57,889 nt of DNA from Pseudomonas nitroreducens (GTDB lineage: Bacteria; Pseudomonadota; Gammaproteobacteria; Pseudomonadales; Pseudomonadaceae). The stretch is taken from positions 1-57,889 of the forward strand of contig NZ_JALJXP010000020.1 of NCBI RefSeq assembly GCF_024170165.1, given 5' to 3'. Each line of letters begins with the position of its first letter. The stretch's first letter is position 1. Below, one piece after another: positions 17,968 through 26,304 of this stretch. Position numbers and translations under genes: made by a program. The notes beneath the pieces are model-generated. The model saw nothing but the letters and a program-made list of their open reading frames with translations, was not told the origin of the DNA and ran no database searches.

Positions 17968-20124
17968 GTGGATCAAGAAGTCAGCGAAGTACCCCTAAGC
18001 CACGATCCGCGCGGTCTGCTGGATGACCCGCTGCTGGACAGCCTGCTGACGCTCTGTCAGCTGCACCAGAAACCGGCCAGTCGCGCCATGCTCACCAGCG
18101 GCCTGCCGCTGCCCGGCCAGCGCCTGTCCGCCGAGCTGCTGCCCCGTGCGGCGGCTCGTGCCGGCCTGCAGGGGCGACTGCTGCAGCGCAAGCTGGAGCA
18201 GATTCCCGCACTGGCGATGCCCGCCATGCTGCTGCTGCGCGAAGGGCGCTGCGCGGTGCTGCTGGGCTGGGAGAACAACGGCGATGCGCGCCTGCTGCTG
18301 TCCGAGAGCGACGGCGGCGAAGTGCGCGTCACCCGCGAGCTGCTCAGCGAGGACTACGCCGGCCAGGCCTTCTTCGCTCAGCCGCAGCACAGGTTCGACC
18401 TGCAGCACGGCGAGCTGATCCCGCGCGCCAAGAGCTGGTTCCGCGATACCCTCAAGCGCTCGCGCTGGCTCTACGTCGACGCCGTGGCCGCGAGCCTGCT
18501 GATCAACCTGATCGCCCTGGCTGCGCCGCTGTTCGTGATGAACGTCTACGACCGTGTGGTGCCCAACCAGGCCGCCGCCACCCTCTGGGTGCTGGCCATC
18601 GGCATCAGCGGCGCCTACCTGTTCGACCTGCTGCTCAAGACCATGCGCGGCCTGTGCCTGGACCTGGCCGGCAAGAAGACCGACCTGATCATCTCGGCGA
18701 CGCTGTTCGAGCGCATCGTCGGCATGAGCATGAAGTACCGCCCGGCGCGGGTCGGCTCGTTCGCCCAGAACATCCACGAATTCCAGACGCTGCGCGACTT
18801 CCTCAACTCGCTCACGCTCACCACCCTGATCGACATGCCTTTCACCCTGCTGATCCTGCTGGTGATCGGCATCATCGGCGGGCCGCTGGTGTTCGTTCCG
18901 CTGATTGCCTTCCCCCTGGCCGCGGGCCTGGGCTGGCTGCTGCAGAAGCCGCTGGTGGAGACCATGAACCGCACCATGGCGCTGGCTGCCGAGCGCCAGT
19001 CGAGCCTGATCGAGACCCTCGCCAGCCTCGACGCGGTGAAGGTCAACAACGCCGAAAGCGAGCGCCAGTACCTCTGGGAACAGACCATCGGCACCCTCAG
19101 CCGCCTGGAGCTGCGGGTCAAGCTGCTGTCGACCCTGGCGATGAACATCACTGTGCTGATCCAGGCGCTGGCCGGGGTCATCATGATCATCGGCGGCGTC
19201 TACCTGATCATCGCCGGCGACCTGTCCATGGGCGGCCTGATCGCCTGCTACATGCTCAACGGCCGCGCCCTCGGTCCGCTGACCCAGCTCTCCGGGCTGA
19301 TCCAGCGCTACCAGCAGGCGCGCCTGTCCATGGCCACCACCAACCAGATGATGGAGCTGCCACAGGAGCGCAACGCCGACGAACGCCCGCTGACCCGCTC
19401 GCAACTGCGCGGCGGCATCGAAATGCGCGGCCTCGACTTCGCCTACCCGAACCAGCAGGTGGCGGCGCTGCACGGCATCAACCTGCAGATCCGCGCCGGC
19501 GAGAAGATCGGCATCATCGGCCGCAGCGGCTCGGGCAAGAGCTCCCTGGCCAAGCTGATCGTCGGCCTGCACCAGCCCGAGAACGGCAACCTGCTGGTGG
19601 ACGGCGCCGACGTGCGCCAACTGGACATCAGCGAGCTGCGCCACAACATCGGCTACGTGCCGCAGGACATCAGCCTGTTCAGCGGCACCCTGCGCGACAA
19701 CCTGGTCAGCGGCGCGCGCTACATCGATGACGAGCGTGTGCTGGAAGTCGCCGAACTGACCGGTGTGAACGAGTTCGTCCGCCTGCACCCGCAGGGCTAC
19801 GAACTGCAGGTCGGCGAGCGCGGCCACAACCTTTCCGGCGGCCAGCGGCAGAACGTCGCCCTGGCCCGCGCACTGCTGCTCGACCCGCCGATCCTGCTGC
19901 TGGACGAGCCCACCAGCGCCATGGACAACGCCGGCGAAGAGCGTCTGAAACAGCGCCTGCAAGCGATCATGGGCGAGAAGACACTGCTGCTGGTCACCCA
20001 CCGCGCCTCCATGCTCAGCCTGGTGGATCGCCTGGTGATCATCGACAAGGGCCGCATCATCGCCGACGGTCCGAAGGACGTGGTCATGGATGCACTGAAG
20101 AAGGGGCAGATCAGTGTCGCTTAA
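17968..20124 (+). CDS. bapC: Type I secretion ABC exporter with degenerate C39-like domain (LapB-type)
   Basis: This 718-residue inner-membrane exporter has three parts. Residues 1-150 form a C39-peptidase-like domain that lacks the usual Cys/His catalytic motifs, as in RTX exporters where it binds substrate rather than cutting it. About 170-460 is a transmembrane region (SRWLYVDAVAASLLINLIAL onward). The ATPase has Walker A GRSGSGKS at 518-525, signature LSGGQ near 622, Walker B ILLLDEP near 643 and H-loop THR near 678. Translation starts at GTG 17968. The 3' end overlaps the adaptor gene by 11 bp, which suggests coupled translation. It powers export of the adhesin encoded at 934-16245. The family is certain; the substrate is inferred from position and the RTX signal. 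Confidence 0.94.
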   Translation: MDQEVSEVPLSHDPRGLLDDPLLDSLLTLCQLHQKPASRAMLTSGLPLPGQRLSAELLPRAAARAGLQGRLLQRKLEQIPALAMPAMLLLREGRCAVLLGWENNGDARLLLSESDGGEVRVTRELLSEDYAGQAFFAQPQHRFDLQHGELIPRAKSWFRDTLKRSRWLYVDAVAASLLINLIALAAPLFVMNVYDRVVPNQAAATLWVLAIGISGAYLFDLLLKTMRGLCLDLAGKKTDLIISATLFERIVGMSMKYRPARVGSFAQNIHEFQTLRDFLNSLTLTTLIDMPFTLLILLVIGIIGGPLVFVPLIAFPLAAGLGWLLQKPLVETMNRTMALAAERQSSLIETLASLDAVKVNNAESERQYLWEQTIGTLSRLELRVKLLSTLAMNITVLIQALAGVIMIIGGVYLIIAGDLSMGGLIACYMLNGRALGPLTQLSGLIQRYQQARLSMATTNQMMELPQERNADERPLTRSQLRGGIEMRGLDFAYPNQQVAALHGINLQIRAGEKIGIIGRSGSGKSSLAKLIVGLHQPENGNLLVDGADVRQLDISELRHNIGYVPQDISLFSGTLRDNLVSGARYIDDERVLEVAELTGVNEFVRLHPQGYELQVGERGHNLSGGQRQNVALARALLLDPPILLLDEPTSAMDNAGEERLKQRLQAIMGEKTLLLVTHRASMLSLVDRLVIIDKGRIIADGPKDVVMDALKKGQISVA

Positions 20125-21484
20125 TCCTCTGGGCAGTATCCGCCACTCTGTCCGTGGCTATTTCAAGGGCGGCGACAACCTCTCCGGGCAACCGCTTCCG
20201 GAGGTCAGCAAGGCGCTGATCGAGGACGCGCCGCGGGTGGTACGCCTGACCATCTGGATTCTCATCGGCTTCGTGGCCTTCCTGCTGCTCTGGGCGCACT
20301 TCGCGCAGATCGACGAAGTCACCCGCGGCGAAGGCAAGGCGATTCCCTCGTCCAAGGTGCAGAAGATCCAGAACCTGGAAGGCGGCATCGTCTCGCAGAT
20401 CTTCGTCCACGAAGGGCAGGTCGTGCAGGCTGGCGAACAGCTGATGCGCCTGGATCCGACGCGCTTCCAGTCCAACGTCGGCGAGACCGAGGCCGACCGC
20501 CTGGCGATGTTCCTGCGTGTGGAGCGCCTGTCCGCCGAGGTGGAAGAGCGAGCGCTGAACATCCCCGAGGACGTGCGCGCCAAGGCGCCGGGCCAGGCCA
20601 GCAGCGAAGAAGCGCTGTTTCACAGTCGCCAGCAGCAGCTCAAGGACGAAACCGACGGCCTGCAGCAGCAACTGGTGCAGAAGCAGCAGGAACTGCGCGA
20701 GTTCGTCTCCAAGCAGGCGCAGTACCGCAACAGCCTGAACCTGCTGCGCCAGGAAATATCCATGTCCGAGCCGCTGGTGGCCCAGGGCGCGATGTCCCAG
20801 GTGGAGCTGCTGCGTCTCAAGCGCGGTGAGGTCGAGAACCGTGGTCAGCTCGACGCCACGACACTGGCGATCCCGCGCGCCGAAGCGGCCGTGAAGGAAG
20901 TGGAGCGCAAGGTCGCCGAGACCCAGTCGCGCTTCCGCAGCGACGCGCTGAAGGAACTCAACGAGGCCCGCACCGAACTGAGCAAGGCCACGGCTACCGG
21001 CAAGGCGCTGGAAGACCGCGTCAGCCGCACCCTGGTCACCTCGCCGGTGCGCGGCATCGTCAAGCAGCTGCTGGTGAACACCATCGGCGGCGTGATCCAG
21101 CCGGGCAGCGACCTGATCGAAATCGTCCCGCTGGACGACACCCTGCTGGTGGAGGCGCGTATCCGTCCGCAGGACATCGCCTTCCTGCGTCCCGGCCAGC
21201 ACGCCATGGTCAAGTTCACTGCCTATGACTACACCATCTACGGCGGCCTGCAGGCGGACCTGGAGCAGATCGGCGCCGACACCGTCACCGACGACGACGG
21301 CAACAGCTTCTACCTGATCAAGCTGCGCACTCGCAAAAGCCACCTGGGCACGGACGACAAGCCGCTGCTGATCATCCCCGGCATGATCGCCACCGTGGAC
21401 ATCATGACCGGTAAGAAGAGCATCCTCAGCTACCTGCTCAAGCCGATCCTGCGGGCCAAGGCGGAGGCATTGCGCGAGCGCTGA
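20114..21484 (+). CDS. bapD: HlyD/LapC-family membrane fusion protein
   Basis: This 456-residue periplasmic adaptor links the ABC exporter to the outer-membrane channel. A short cytoplasmic N-terminus is followed by one membrane segment at about 43-63 (LTIWILIGFVAFLLLW). A lipoyl/barrel-sandwich half begins IPSSKVQKIQNLEGGIV. A long Gln/Glu-rich coiled coil covers about 150-290. The second barrel half contains TLVTSPVRGIVKQLL, and a beta-barrel domain ends in TGKKSILSYLLKPIL, typical of the family. GTG at 20114 overlaps the exporter gene by 11 bp. It is the last gene of the operon and is followed by a strong terminator at 21506-21541. Confidence 0.94.
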   Translation: MSLNPLGSIRHSVRGYFKGGDNLSGQPLPEVSKALIEDAPRVVRLTIWILIGFVAFLLLWAHFAQIDEVTRGEGKAIPSSKVQKIQNLEGGIVSQIFVHEGQVVQAGEQLMRLDPTRFQSNVGETEADRLAMFLRVERLSAEVEERALNIPEDVRAKAPGQASSEEALFHSRQQQLKDETDGLQQQLVQKQQELREFVSKQAQYRNSLNLLRQEISMSEPLVAQGAMSQVELLRLKRGEVENRGQLDATTLAIPRAEAAVKEVERKVAETQSRFRSDALKELNEARTELSKATATGKALEDRVSRTLVTSPVRGIVKQLLVNTIGGVIQPGSDLIEIVPLDDTLLVEARIRPQDIAFLRPGQHAMVKFTAYDYTIYGGLQADLEQIGADTVTDDDGNSFYLIKLRTRKSHLGTDDKPLLIIPGMIATVDIMTGKKSILSYLLKPILRAKAEALRER

Positions 21485-21497
21485 CCGCCGCGCGGAG

Positions 21498-21542
21498 CCA
21501 CACGAAAACGGGCCACCCCATGGGGTGGCCCGTTTCGTTTTT
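21498..21542 (+). terminator. Strong terminator of the exporter operon
   Basis: A perfect 15-bp stem aaacgggccacccca (21506-21520) / tggggtggcccgttt (21521-21535) is followed by cgttttt on the plus strand. The opposite strand also has T-rich sequence, so it may stop the convergent gene at 21642-22283 as well. Confidence 0.9.
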
Positions 21543-21572
21543 ACGCTCCACCGGGGTCCGGCACCGGTCCCC

Positions 21573-21622
21573 CTGCAGGAGCGGGCCATGCCCGCGATCG
21601 CGTCCATGGGACGCTCCTGCAG
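21573..21622. repeat. Palindromic intergenic repeat
   Basis: Perfect 11-bp arms ctgcaggagcg (21573-21583) / cgctcctgcag (21612-21622) surround ccatgcccgcgatcgcgtccatgg. It is an inverted relative of 422-464 and sits between two convergent genes. Confidence 0.75.
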
Positions 21623-21641
21623 ATCGGCGCCAGCGTCGCGG

Positions 21642-22283
21642 TCAGTAAGCCACGGTAAACCGCTGCTGGTGATGGTTGGCCTGCTCGGCCTCGTCGATCA
21701 TCGCCACCGCCAGGTCCGGCAGGGAGATGCGGCTCTCGCCGTTGCCATCGAACAGCACCTGGTCGCTACCGAGGCGGAAGCTGCCGGTGCGGGTCTCGCC
21801 GTCGAGCAGCATCGCCGGGCTGAGGAAGGCCCAGTCCAGCGTCTTCTCGGCGCGCAGCTGGTCCAGTGCATCGGCGGCGCCAAGCGCGCCTTGCTTCCAC
21901 TGTTCGGGGAACTCCGGGCTGTCCACCAGGCGCTGGCCGGGGGCGATCTCCAGGCTGCCGGCGCCGCCGAGGACCAGCAGACGCTGCACGCCGGAAGCCT
22001 TCACGCCGTCGAGGATGGCGCGGCTGCCGCTGGCGTGGGCCTCGCGAATATCCGGATTGCCCCAGCCTGCATTGAACGCGCTGACCACGGCGTCCTGGCC
22101 AGCCACGGCACGGGCGACCTGGGCGGGGTCGCAGACGTCGGCCTGGACCACCTCGAGGTGATCGCGTGCCGGCAGCTTCGCCGGGTCGCGTACCAGTGCG
22201 GTGACCTGGTGGCCGCGGCGCAGGGCCTCTTCGAGGAAATAGTGGCCGACGTGGCCGGTGGCGCCGATCAGGGCAATGTTCAT
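21642..22283 (-). CDS. NAD(P)-binding SDR/NmrA-like protein
   Basis: This 213-residue protein begins MNIALIGATGHVGHYFLEEA, with the GATGHVG dinucleotide-binding loop at residues 7-13 in an atypical SDR (YwnB/NmrA-like) fold. The start at 22283 has AAGGTGAT upstream; the longer frame has neither this site nor the family N-terminus. The usual YxxxK catalytic pair is not evident, so it may be a redox sensor or a reductase for small quinone-like substrates rather than a classic dehydrogenase. It is monocistronic, with the ion channel gene 124 bp upstream on the same strand. Confidence 0.85.
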   Translation of the reverse strand: MNIALIGATGHVGHYFLEEALRRGHQVTALVRDPAKLPARDHLEVVQADVCDPAQVARAVAGQDAVVSAFNAGWGNPDIREAHASGSRAILDGVKASGVQRLLVLGGAGSLEIAPGQRLVDSPEFPEQWKQGALGAADALDQLRAEKTLDWAFLSPAMLLDGETRTGSFRLGSDQVLFDGNGESRISLPDLAVAMIDEAEQANHHQQRFTVAY

Positions 22284-22406
22284 GGAATCACCTTTTCGTG
22301 GGAGGGAGTGCCGCGCCCGGGAAGCATGGCCGGCAGGTGATTCATCTTCGGTGTTGCACGGCTTCGGATAAACGCCTGCTGCCGCCATGCACTCGTAAGC
22401 CTGGCT

Positions 22407-23102
22407 TCACAATTCCTCGTGCTGATCGCTCATCAGGCTGAGCCCGCGGGCGACGGCCAGGGCGATGAACAGCGCTCCCATGATGGCCTCCGCGCCGGCC
22501 AGCAGGCGCGCCAGCGGCAGTACCGGGGCGATGTCGCCATAGCCGATGGTGGTGAGGGTGATCATGCTGAAGTAGATGAAGCTGTCCAGGTGCAACGGAC
22601 CGGCGCCGGCGAAGCTGTGCGGCCGCAACTGTTCGATGAGGTTGAAGGTGAAGGCGAACACCAGCACGAAGTTCAGGTACAGCGAGCACAGGCCATAGAG
22701 CAGCTCCCCGGTTACCGGACGCTCCTGGGTCACGCGGCGGAACAGCGCCACCACCAGAAGCAGGTAGAAGCTCATCTGCGGAATGCCCTGGTGCAGCAGG
22801 GGAGACCGTTCCCAGTGCTCTGGAATGAACAGCATGCACAGACTGACGATGCCCGTCAGGCTGGTGAACAGGAACAGACGGCTGTGGCTGCGCAGGGTGT
22901 TGAGCGCAGCCAGCACCATCAGCATCAGGCTGCCCAGCTTCAGCAGCAAGGGCGGCGCGGGAAAGGCCAGCACGCCCAGCAGGAGGATGATGCTGCCCAG
23001 CAGCAGGCGGAAGCGGTAGTGCAGCAAAAAGCGTTTCACGGATGGCGGCATCTGCGACCGGAGGTGCTGCCAGTCTGGTCGATTGCGTTGTCCGCCAGCC
23101 AT
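22407..23102 (-). CDS. Two-TM potassium-channel-like membrane protein
   Basis: This 231-residue inner-membrane protein has four or five hydrophobic segments in residues 25-130. They are followed by a pore loop with the filter TTIGYGD and a final membrane helix (AEAIMGALFIALAVARGLSLM). The filter is the canonical K+ selectivity motif, so potassium flux is the likely role. There is no RCK or cyclic-nucleotide domain, so gating is unknown. The extra N-terminal helices resemble the channel family proteins common in Pseudomonas. The start could also be the Met of MPPSVKRF, 17 codons later. Its start lies 10 bp from the stop of the dehydrogenase gene, so the two may be co-transcribed. Confidence 0.88.
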   Translation of the reverse strand: MAGGQRNRPDWQHLRSQMPPSVKRFLLHYRFRLLLGSIILLLGVLAFPAPPLLLKLGSLMLMVLAALNTLRSHSRLFLFTSLTGIVSLCMLFIPEHWERSPLLHQGIPQMSFYLLLVVALFRRVTQERPVTGELLYGLCSLYLNFVLVFAFTFNLIEQLRPHSFAGAGPLHLDSFIYFSMITLTTIGYGDIAPVLPLARLLAGAEAIMGALFIALAVARGLSLMSDQHEEL

Positions 23103-23111
23103 ATCCGGCCT

Positions 23112-23996
23112 TCAGTTATCGAAGAGTTTCTGCACCACCGAGAAGTCCTGCTCACCATGACCCTGTTTCACCAGCAGCCGGTACATCGCCAGCGCCAGGC
23201 TGCCCATGGGCGTGCTGTTGCCGCTGACCTGCGCGGTCTCCTGCGCCAGGCCCAGGTCCTTGGTCATCAGCGCGGCCATGAAGCCGCCGGTATAGCCGCG
23301 CGAGGCGGGGGCATTCTCCATCACGCCGGGCCAGGGGTTGTACACCTCCAGCGCCCAGTTGCCACCGGAGCTGCGCCGCATGATTTCCGACAGCACGGCC
23401 GGGTCCAGGCCATTGGCGGCACCCAGGGCGAGGGACTCGGCGGTGCCGATCATCAGCACGGCGAGCAGCTGGTTGTTGCACACCTTGGCCACTTGCCCGG
23501 CGCCGTCGCCGCCGGCGTGGAAGATATTGCGGCCCATGGCCGAGAACACCGGGCGCGCGCGTTCGAGCACCTCGGCGTCACCGCCGACCATGAAGGTCAG
23601 GGTGCCGGCGATGGCGCCGCCGGTGCCGCCGGATACAGGAGCGTCGAGCATGGGAATCCTGCGCTCGGCGGCGGCCTGGTGGACTTTGCGCGCGGAGGCT
23701 GGGGCGATGGTCGAGCACTCCAGGACCAGGGTCCCGGGGGCGATGTGTTCGAGCAGGCCTTCGTTGCCGAGGTAGAGCCCCTCGACGTGCTGGCTGGCCG
23801 GCAGCATGGTGACCACCACGTCGGCGCCATCCACCGCGTCGTGGGCGCTGCGCGCGGCACTGGCGCCCTGGGCGATCAGGCCGTCGATGGCGCTCTGCAC
23901 CAGGTCGAACACGCGCAGCAGGTAGCCGGCCTTGATCAGGTTGGCGGCCATGGGGGCGCCCATGTGGCCGAGGCCGATGAAGGCGATGGTTTGCAT
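23112..23996 (-). CDS. Beta-hydroxyacid dehydrogenase (MmsB / PA0743-like)
   Basis: This 294-residue protein has the Rossmann motif FIGLGHMGAPMAANL at residues 5-19. The substrate-binding patch DAPVSGGTGGA follows, and catalytic Lys171 lies in GAGQVAKVCNNQ. The start at 23996 has AGGAGGAAAC ahead of it. The family includes 3-hydroxyisobutyrate dehydrogenase (valine breakdown). Its closest recalled relative, PA0743, was characterised as an NAD+-dependent L-serine dehydrogenase, so annotation as mmsB alone may mislead. It ends the catabolic run 27468 to 23112, separated from the hydrolase gene by a REP hairpin (24049-24114). Confidence 0.88.
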   Translation of the reverse strand: MQTIAFIGLGHMGAPMAANLIKAGYLLRVFDLVQSAIDGLIAQGASAARSAHDAVDGADVVVTMLPASQHVEGLYLGNEGLLEHIAPGTLVLECSTIAPASARKVHQAAAERRIPMLDAPVSGGTGGAIAGTLTFMVGGDAEVLERARPVFSAMGRNIFHAGGDGAGQVAKVCNNQLLAVLMIGTAESLALGAANGLDPAVLSEIMRRSSGGNWALEVYNPWPGVMENAPASRGYTGGFMAALMTKDLGLAQETAQVSGNSTPMGSLALAMYRLLVKQGHGEQDFSVVQKLFDN

Positions 23997-24048
23997 GCTG
24001 GTTTCCTCCTGTTCAAAGACGACAGGCACTCCAGCGCTATGGCTCTTC

Positions 24049-24114
24049 GTAGGAGCGAGCTTGCTCGCGAACGGGCCCCGCAGCGAAGCCGTTCGCGAGC
24101 GAGCTCGCTCCTAC
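24049..24114. repeat. Inverted REP pair between two catabolic genes
   Basis: The REP gtaggagcgagcttgctcgc begins at 24049, and its reverse complement ends at 24114, with about 18 bases between the 24-base arms. The transcript could fold into a long stem between the hydrolase stop (24127) and the dehydrogenase start (23996). Such stems often protect upstream mRNA or reduce downstream expression. Confidence 0.85.
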
Positions 24115-24126
24115 AGGGAGGGGACC

Positions 24127-25230
24127 CTACAGGTCCGCCAGCGGATGCTCGCCCTCCCAGGTCGCGTCGAAGTGCGCATTCACCACAGCATCAGGTATGG
24201 CAGCGATATCCGGCCAGTGCCAGTGCGGGGTGTTGTCCTTGTCGATCAGCCGGGCCCGCACGCCCTCCGGGAATTCCGGGTGACGGCAGCAGTTCAGGCT
24301 CATCGCGTACTCCATGCGGAACACCTCGGCAGTCGACAGATGGCGCGCGCGGCGGATCTGCTCCCAGACCAGATGAGCGGTCAGCGGGCAGCCCGAAGCG
24401 AGGGTCTTCGCCCCGCGGGCGATCAGCGCGTCCTCGTCGCCGACCAGCGCAGTCAGTGCATTCCAGGCTTCCGCGATGTTGGCGCTGTCGAGTACCGCAT
24501 CCAGGCGTGCGCGGCGTGGCAACAGCTGGGCTTCGGGCATCTCGCCCCGGGCTTCGTGCTCCAGCGCCTGCAGCAGGCTGTGCAGCTGCACGTCGGCCTG
24601 TTCGCGCCAGTTCAGCTGCACCAGGCCTTCGATCAGGTCTTCCTGCTGGGTGTCGAGCAGGAAGCGGTCGGCGAGGTCCAGGTCCAGCGCGTCGCGGGCG
24701 TTCATCTGGGTGGCGGTCAGGCCGAGGAACAGGCCCAGGCGGCCGGGCAGGCGGGCGAGGAACCAGCTCGCGCCGACATCCGGGTACAGGCCGATGTTCA
24801 CTTCCGGCATGGCCAGGCGGCTGCTCGGGGTGACGATGCGCACGCCGGCGCCCTGCATCAGGCCCATGCCGCCGCCCATCACGTAGCCGTGGGCCCAGCA
24901 GATCAGCGGTTTGGAATAGCTGTGGATGAGGTAGTCCAGGCGGTACTCGTCGGCGAAGAAGCGCCGGGCCAGTTCCGGCACCTCGCCTGGCTGCTCGCGG
25001 CAGGCATCGACCAGTTTGCGTACGTCGCCGCCGGCGCAGAAGGCCTTGCCGCCATTGCCGCGCAGCACCACGCAGGCGATCTGCGCGTCGTCCTGCCAGA
25101 CGCGCAGCTGGTGGTTCATGGCCTCGATCATCGGCAGGCTCAGGGCATTCAGGCTCTTCTCCGCGTCCAGCGTCACCACGCCGATGCGGAAGCCGTGCAG
25201 GCCGGGGCGTTCTTCGAACATCACATTCAT
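24127..25230 (-). CDS. 3-hydroxyisobutyryl-CoA hydrolase-like crotonase
   Basis: This 367-residue protein is longer than a plain enoyl-CoA hydratase and matches the HIBCH length. The crotonase core shows the oxyanion-hole segment GKAFCAGGDVRKL at 61-73, GYVMGGGMGLMQGAGV, and PEVNIGLYPDVGASWFL. The last two hold the Glu and Asp used for thioester hydrolysis in this family. The C-terminal extension carries the IDKDNTPHW motif typical of HIBCH proteins. The start at 25230 has AAGGG upstream. It lies 11 bp upstream of the end of the next crotonase gene and likely shares its transcript. It fits valine catabolism, freeing 3-hydroxyisobutyrate for the dehydrogenase encoded downstream. Confidence 0.87.
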   Translation of the reverse strand: MNVMFEERPGLHGFRIGVVTLDAEKSLNALSLPMIEAMNHQLRVWQDDAQIACVVLRGNGGKAFCAGGDVRKLVDACREQPGEVPELARRFFADEYRLDYLIHSYSKPLICWAHGYVMGGGMGLMQGAGVRIVTPSSRLAMPEVNIGLYPDVGASWFLARLPGRLGLFLGLTATQMNARDALDLDLADRFLLDTQQEDLIEGLVQLNWREQADVQLHSLLQALEHEARGEMPEAQLLPRRARLDAVLDSANIAEAWNALTALVGDEDALIARGAKTLASGCPLTAHLVWEQIRRARHLSTAEVFRMEYAMSLNCCRHPEFPEGVRARLIDKDNTPHWHWPDIAAIPDAVVNAHFDATWEGEHPLADL

Positions 25231-25240
25231 CGTCGGGCCC

Positions 25241-26059
25241 TTATTGGTTGCGCCAGTGCGGATCGCGTTTCTCGAGGAAGGCATTGACGCCTTCGCGGGT
25301 ATCGTCGGCGTCGAACAGGTCGACGAAGCGCTCGCGCTCCTCCGGCAGCCAGGTAGTCGGGCCGCGTTCGCGGGCGCCCTGGATCAGCGGCTTGATGGTG
25401 CGCACCGCCACCGGACTCTGCCGCGCGACCTTGGCCGCCAGCAGCAGGGCGGTGCCGCGCGCTTCACCAGTGTCGACGACCTGCTCGATGAGGCCGATGC
25501 GCAGCGCCGTTTCCGCGTCGACCCGTTCGCCGCAGAGAATCATGCGCTTGGCCCAGCCTTCGCCGATCAGCCAGGGCAGCGCCTGGGTGCCGCCAGCGCA
25601 GGGCAGCAGACCGACGGTGGCTTCGGGCAGGGCCATCTGCGCCTGGCGCTCGGCGATGCGGATGTCGCAGGCCAGCGCGCATTCCAGGCCGCCGCCCATG
25701 GCGTAGCCGTTGATCGCGGCGATGGACACGCCACGGAAGTCGCGCAGCGTCTCGAAGGCCTCGCCGAAGCGGCGGGCCATCTCGCGGGCGCGGGCCTTGT
25801 CGCCGTCGGCGAACATGTTCAGGTCGGCGCCGGCGGAGAAGAATTTCGGACCCTGGCCGGTCACCACCAGGGCGTAGATGTCGTCGTCGCGGTTCAGGTG
25901 CTCGACCACCTGGCGCAGGCCGATCAGCGAGTCGCGGTCCCAGGTGTTGGCCGGCGGGTGGTTGATGGTGATCAGTGCGGTGTGGCCGTGTTTTTCCACG
26001 GTCAGCTTGTGGGTCAGGTCGAAGACTCCGGGCTTGTAGGGCTCGAGGGCGTTGCTCAT
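25241..26059 (-). CDS. Enoyl-CoA hydratase/isomerase, DspI-like (PA0745 homologue)
   Basis: This 272-residue crotonase has the oxyanion segment KFFSAGADL at 72-80. The two acid/base glutamates are Glu126 (GGGLECALA) and Glu146 (MALPEATVG). I recall the same two positions being named as essential in P. aeruginosa DspI, the enzyme needed for the dispersion signal cis-2-decenoic acid. The gene order around it (dehydrogenase, hydrolase, this, acyl-CoA dehydrogenase) matches PA0743-PA0746. The start at 26059 has AGGAGAT. A routine role in branched-chain acyl-CoA breakdown is equally possible, since the cluster looks catabolic. The dispersion role is inference from family and synteny. Confidence 0.85.
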   Translation of the reverse strand: MSNALEPYKPGVFDLTHKLTVEKHGHTALITINHPPANTWDRDSLIGLRQVVEHLNRDDDIYALVVTGQGPKFFSAGADLNMFADGDKARAREMARRFGEAFETLRDFRGVSIAAINGYAMGGGLECALACDIRIAERQAQMALPEATVGLLPCAGGTQALPWLIGEGWAKRMILCGERVDAETALRIGLIEQVVDTGEARGTALLLAAKVARQSPVAVRTIKPLIQGARERGPTTWLPEERERFVDLFDADDTREGVNAFLEKRDPHWRNQ

Positions 26060-26203
26060 GGGCATCTCCTGGTCGGTGCCGCCAGCGGGCGGGCGTATGG
26101 GCATGGACTCTAGGCGTGCGCGACGGCGCGCGTCCATGTCCGATCTGTTCGATTGCGCCCGCGCGGGCGGGCGGTTTTTCCAGTGAATCGCGTGGATCGA
26201 TAC

Positions 26204-26280
26204 GTAGGGCGAATAACGCGCCAGCGTTATCCGCCATCCCAGGGGCGGCGGATAACCTGTTCCAGGTTATGCGCCCTACG
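26204..26280. repeat. GTAGGGCG...CGCCCTAC palindromic repeat
   Basis: A 77-base element with outer arms gtagggcg / gcgccctac and inner stems ataacgc / gcgttat and ggataacc / ggttat. A close copy lies at 57655-57731. It fills most of the 245-bp gap between the acyl-CoA dehydrogenase and DspI-like genes and may act on their shared transcript. Confidence 0.85.
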
Positions 26281-26304
26281 GTTCTGTTGATCTTCGCAGG
26301 AGCG

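Noticed and set aside
22419..24833. 804-codon plus-strand frame
   Set aside because: Antisense to the ion channel, dehydrogenase and hydrolase genes, with Gln/His/Arg-rich composition typical of a shadow frame.
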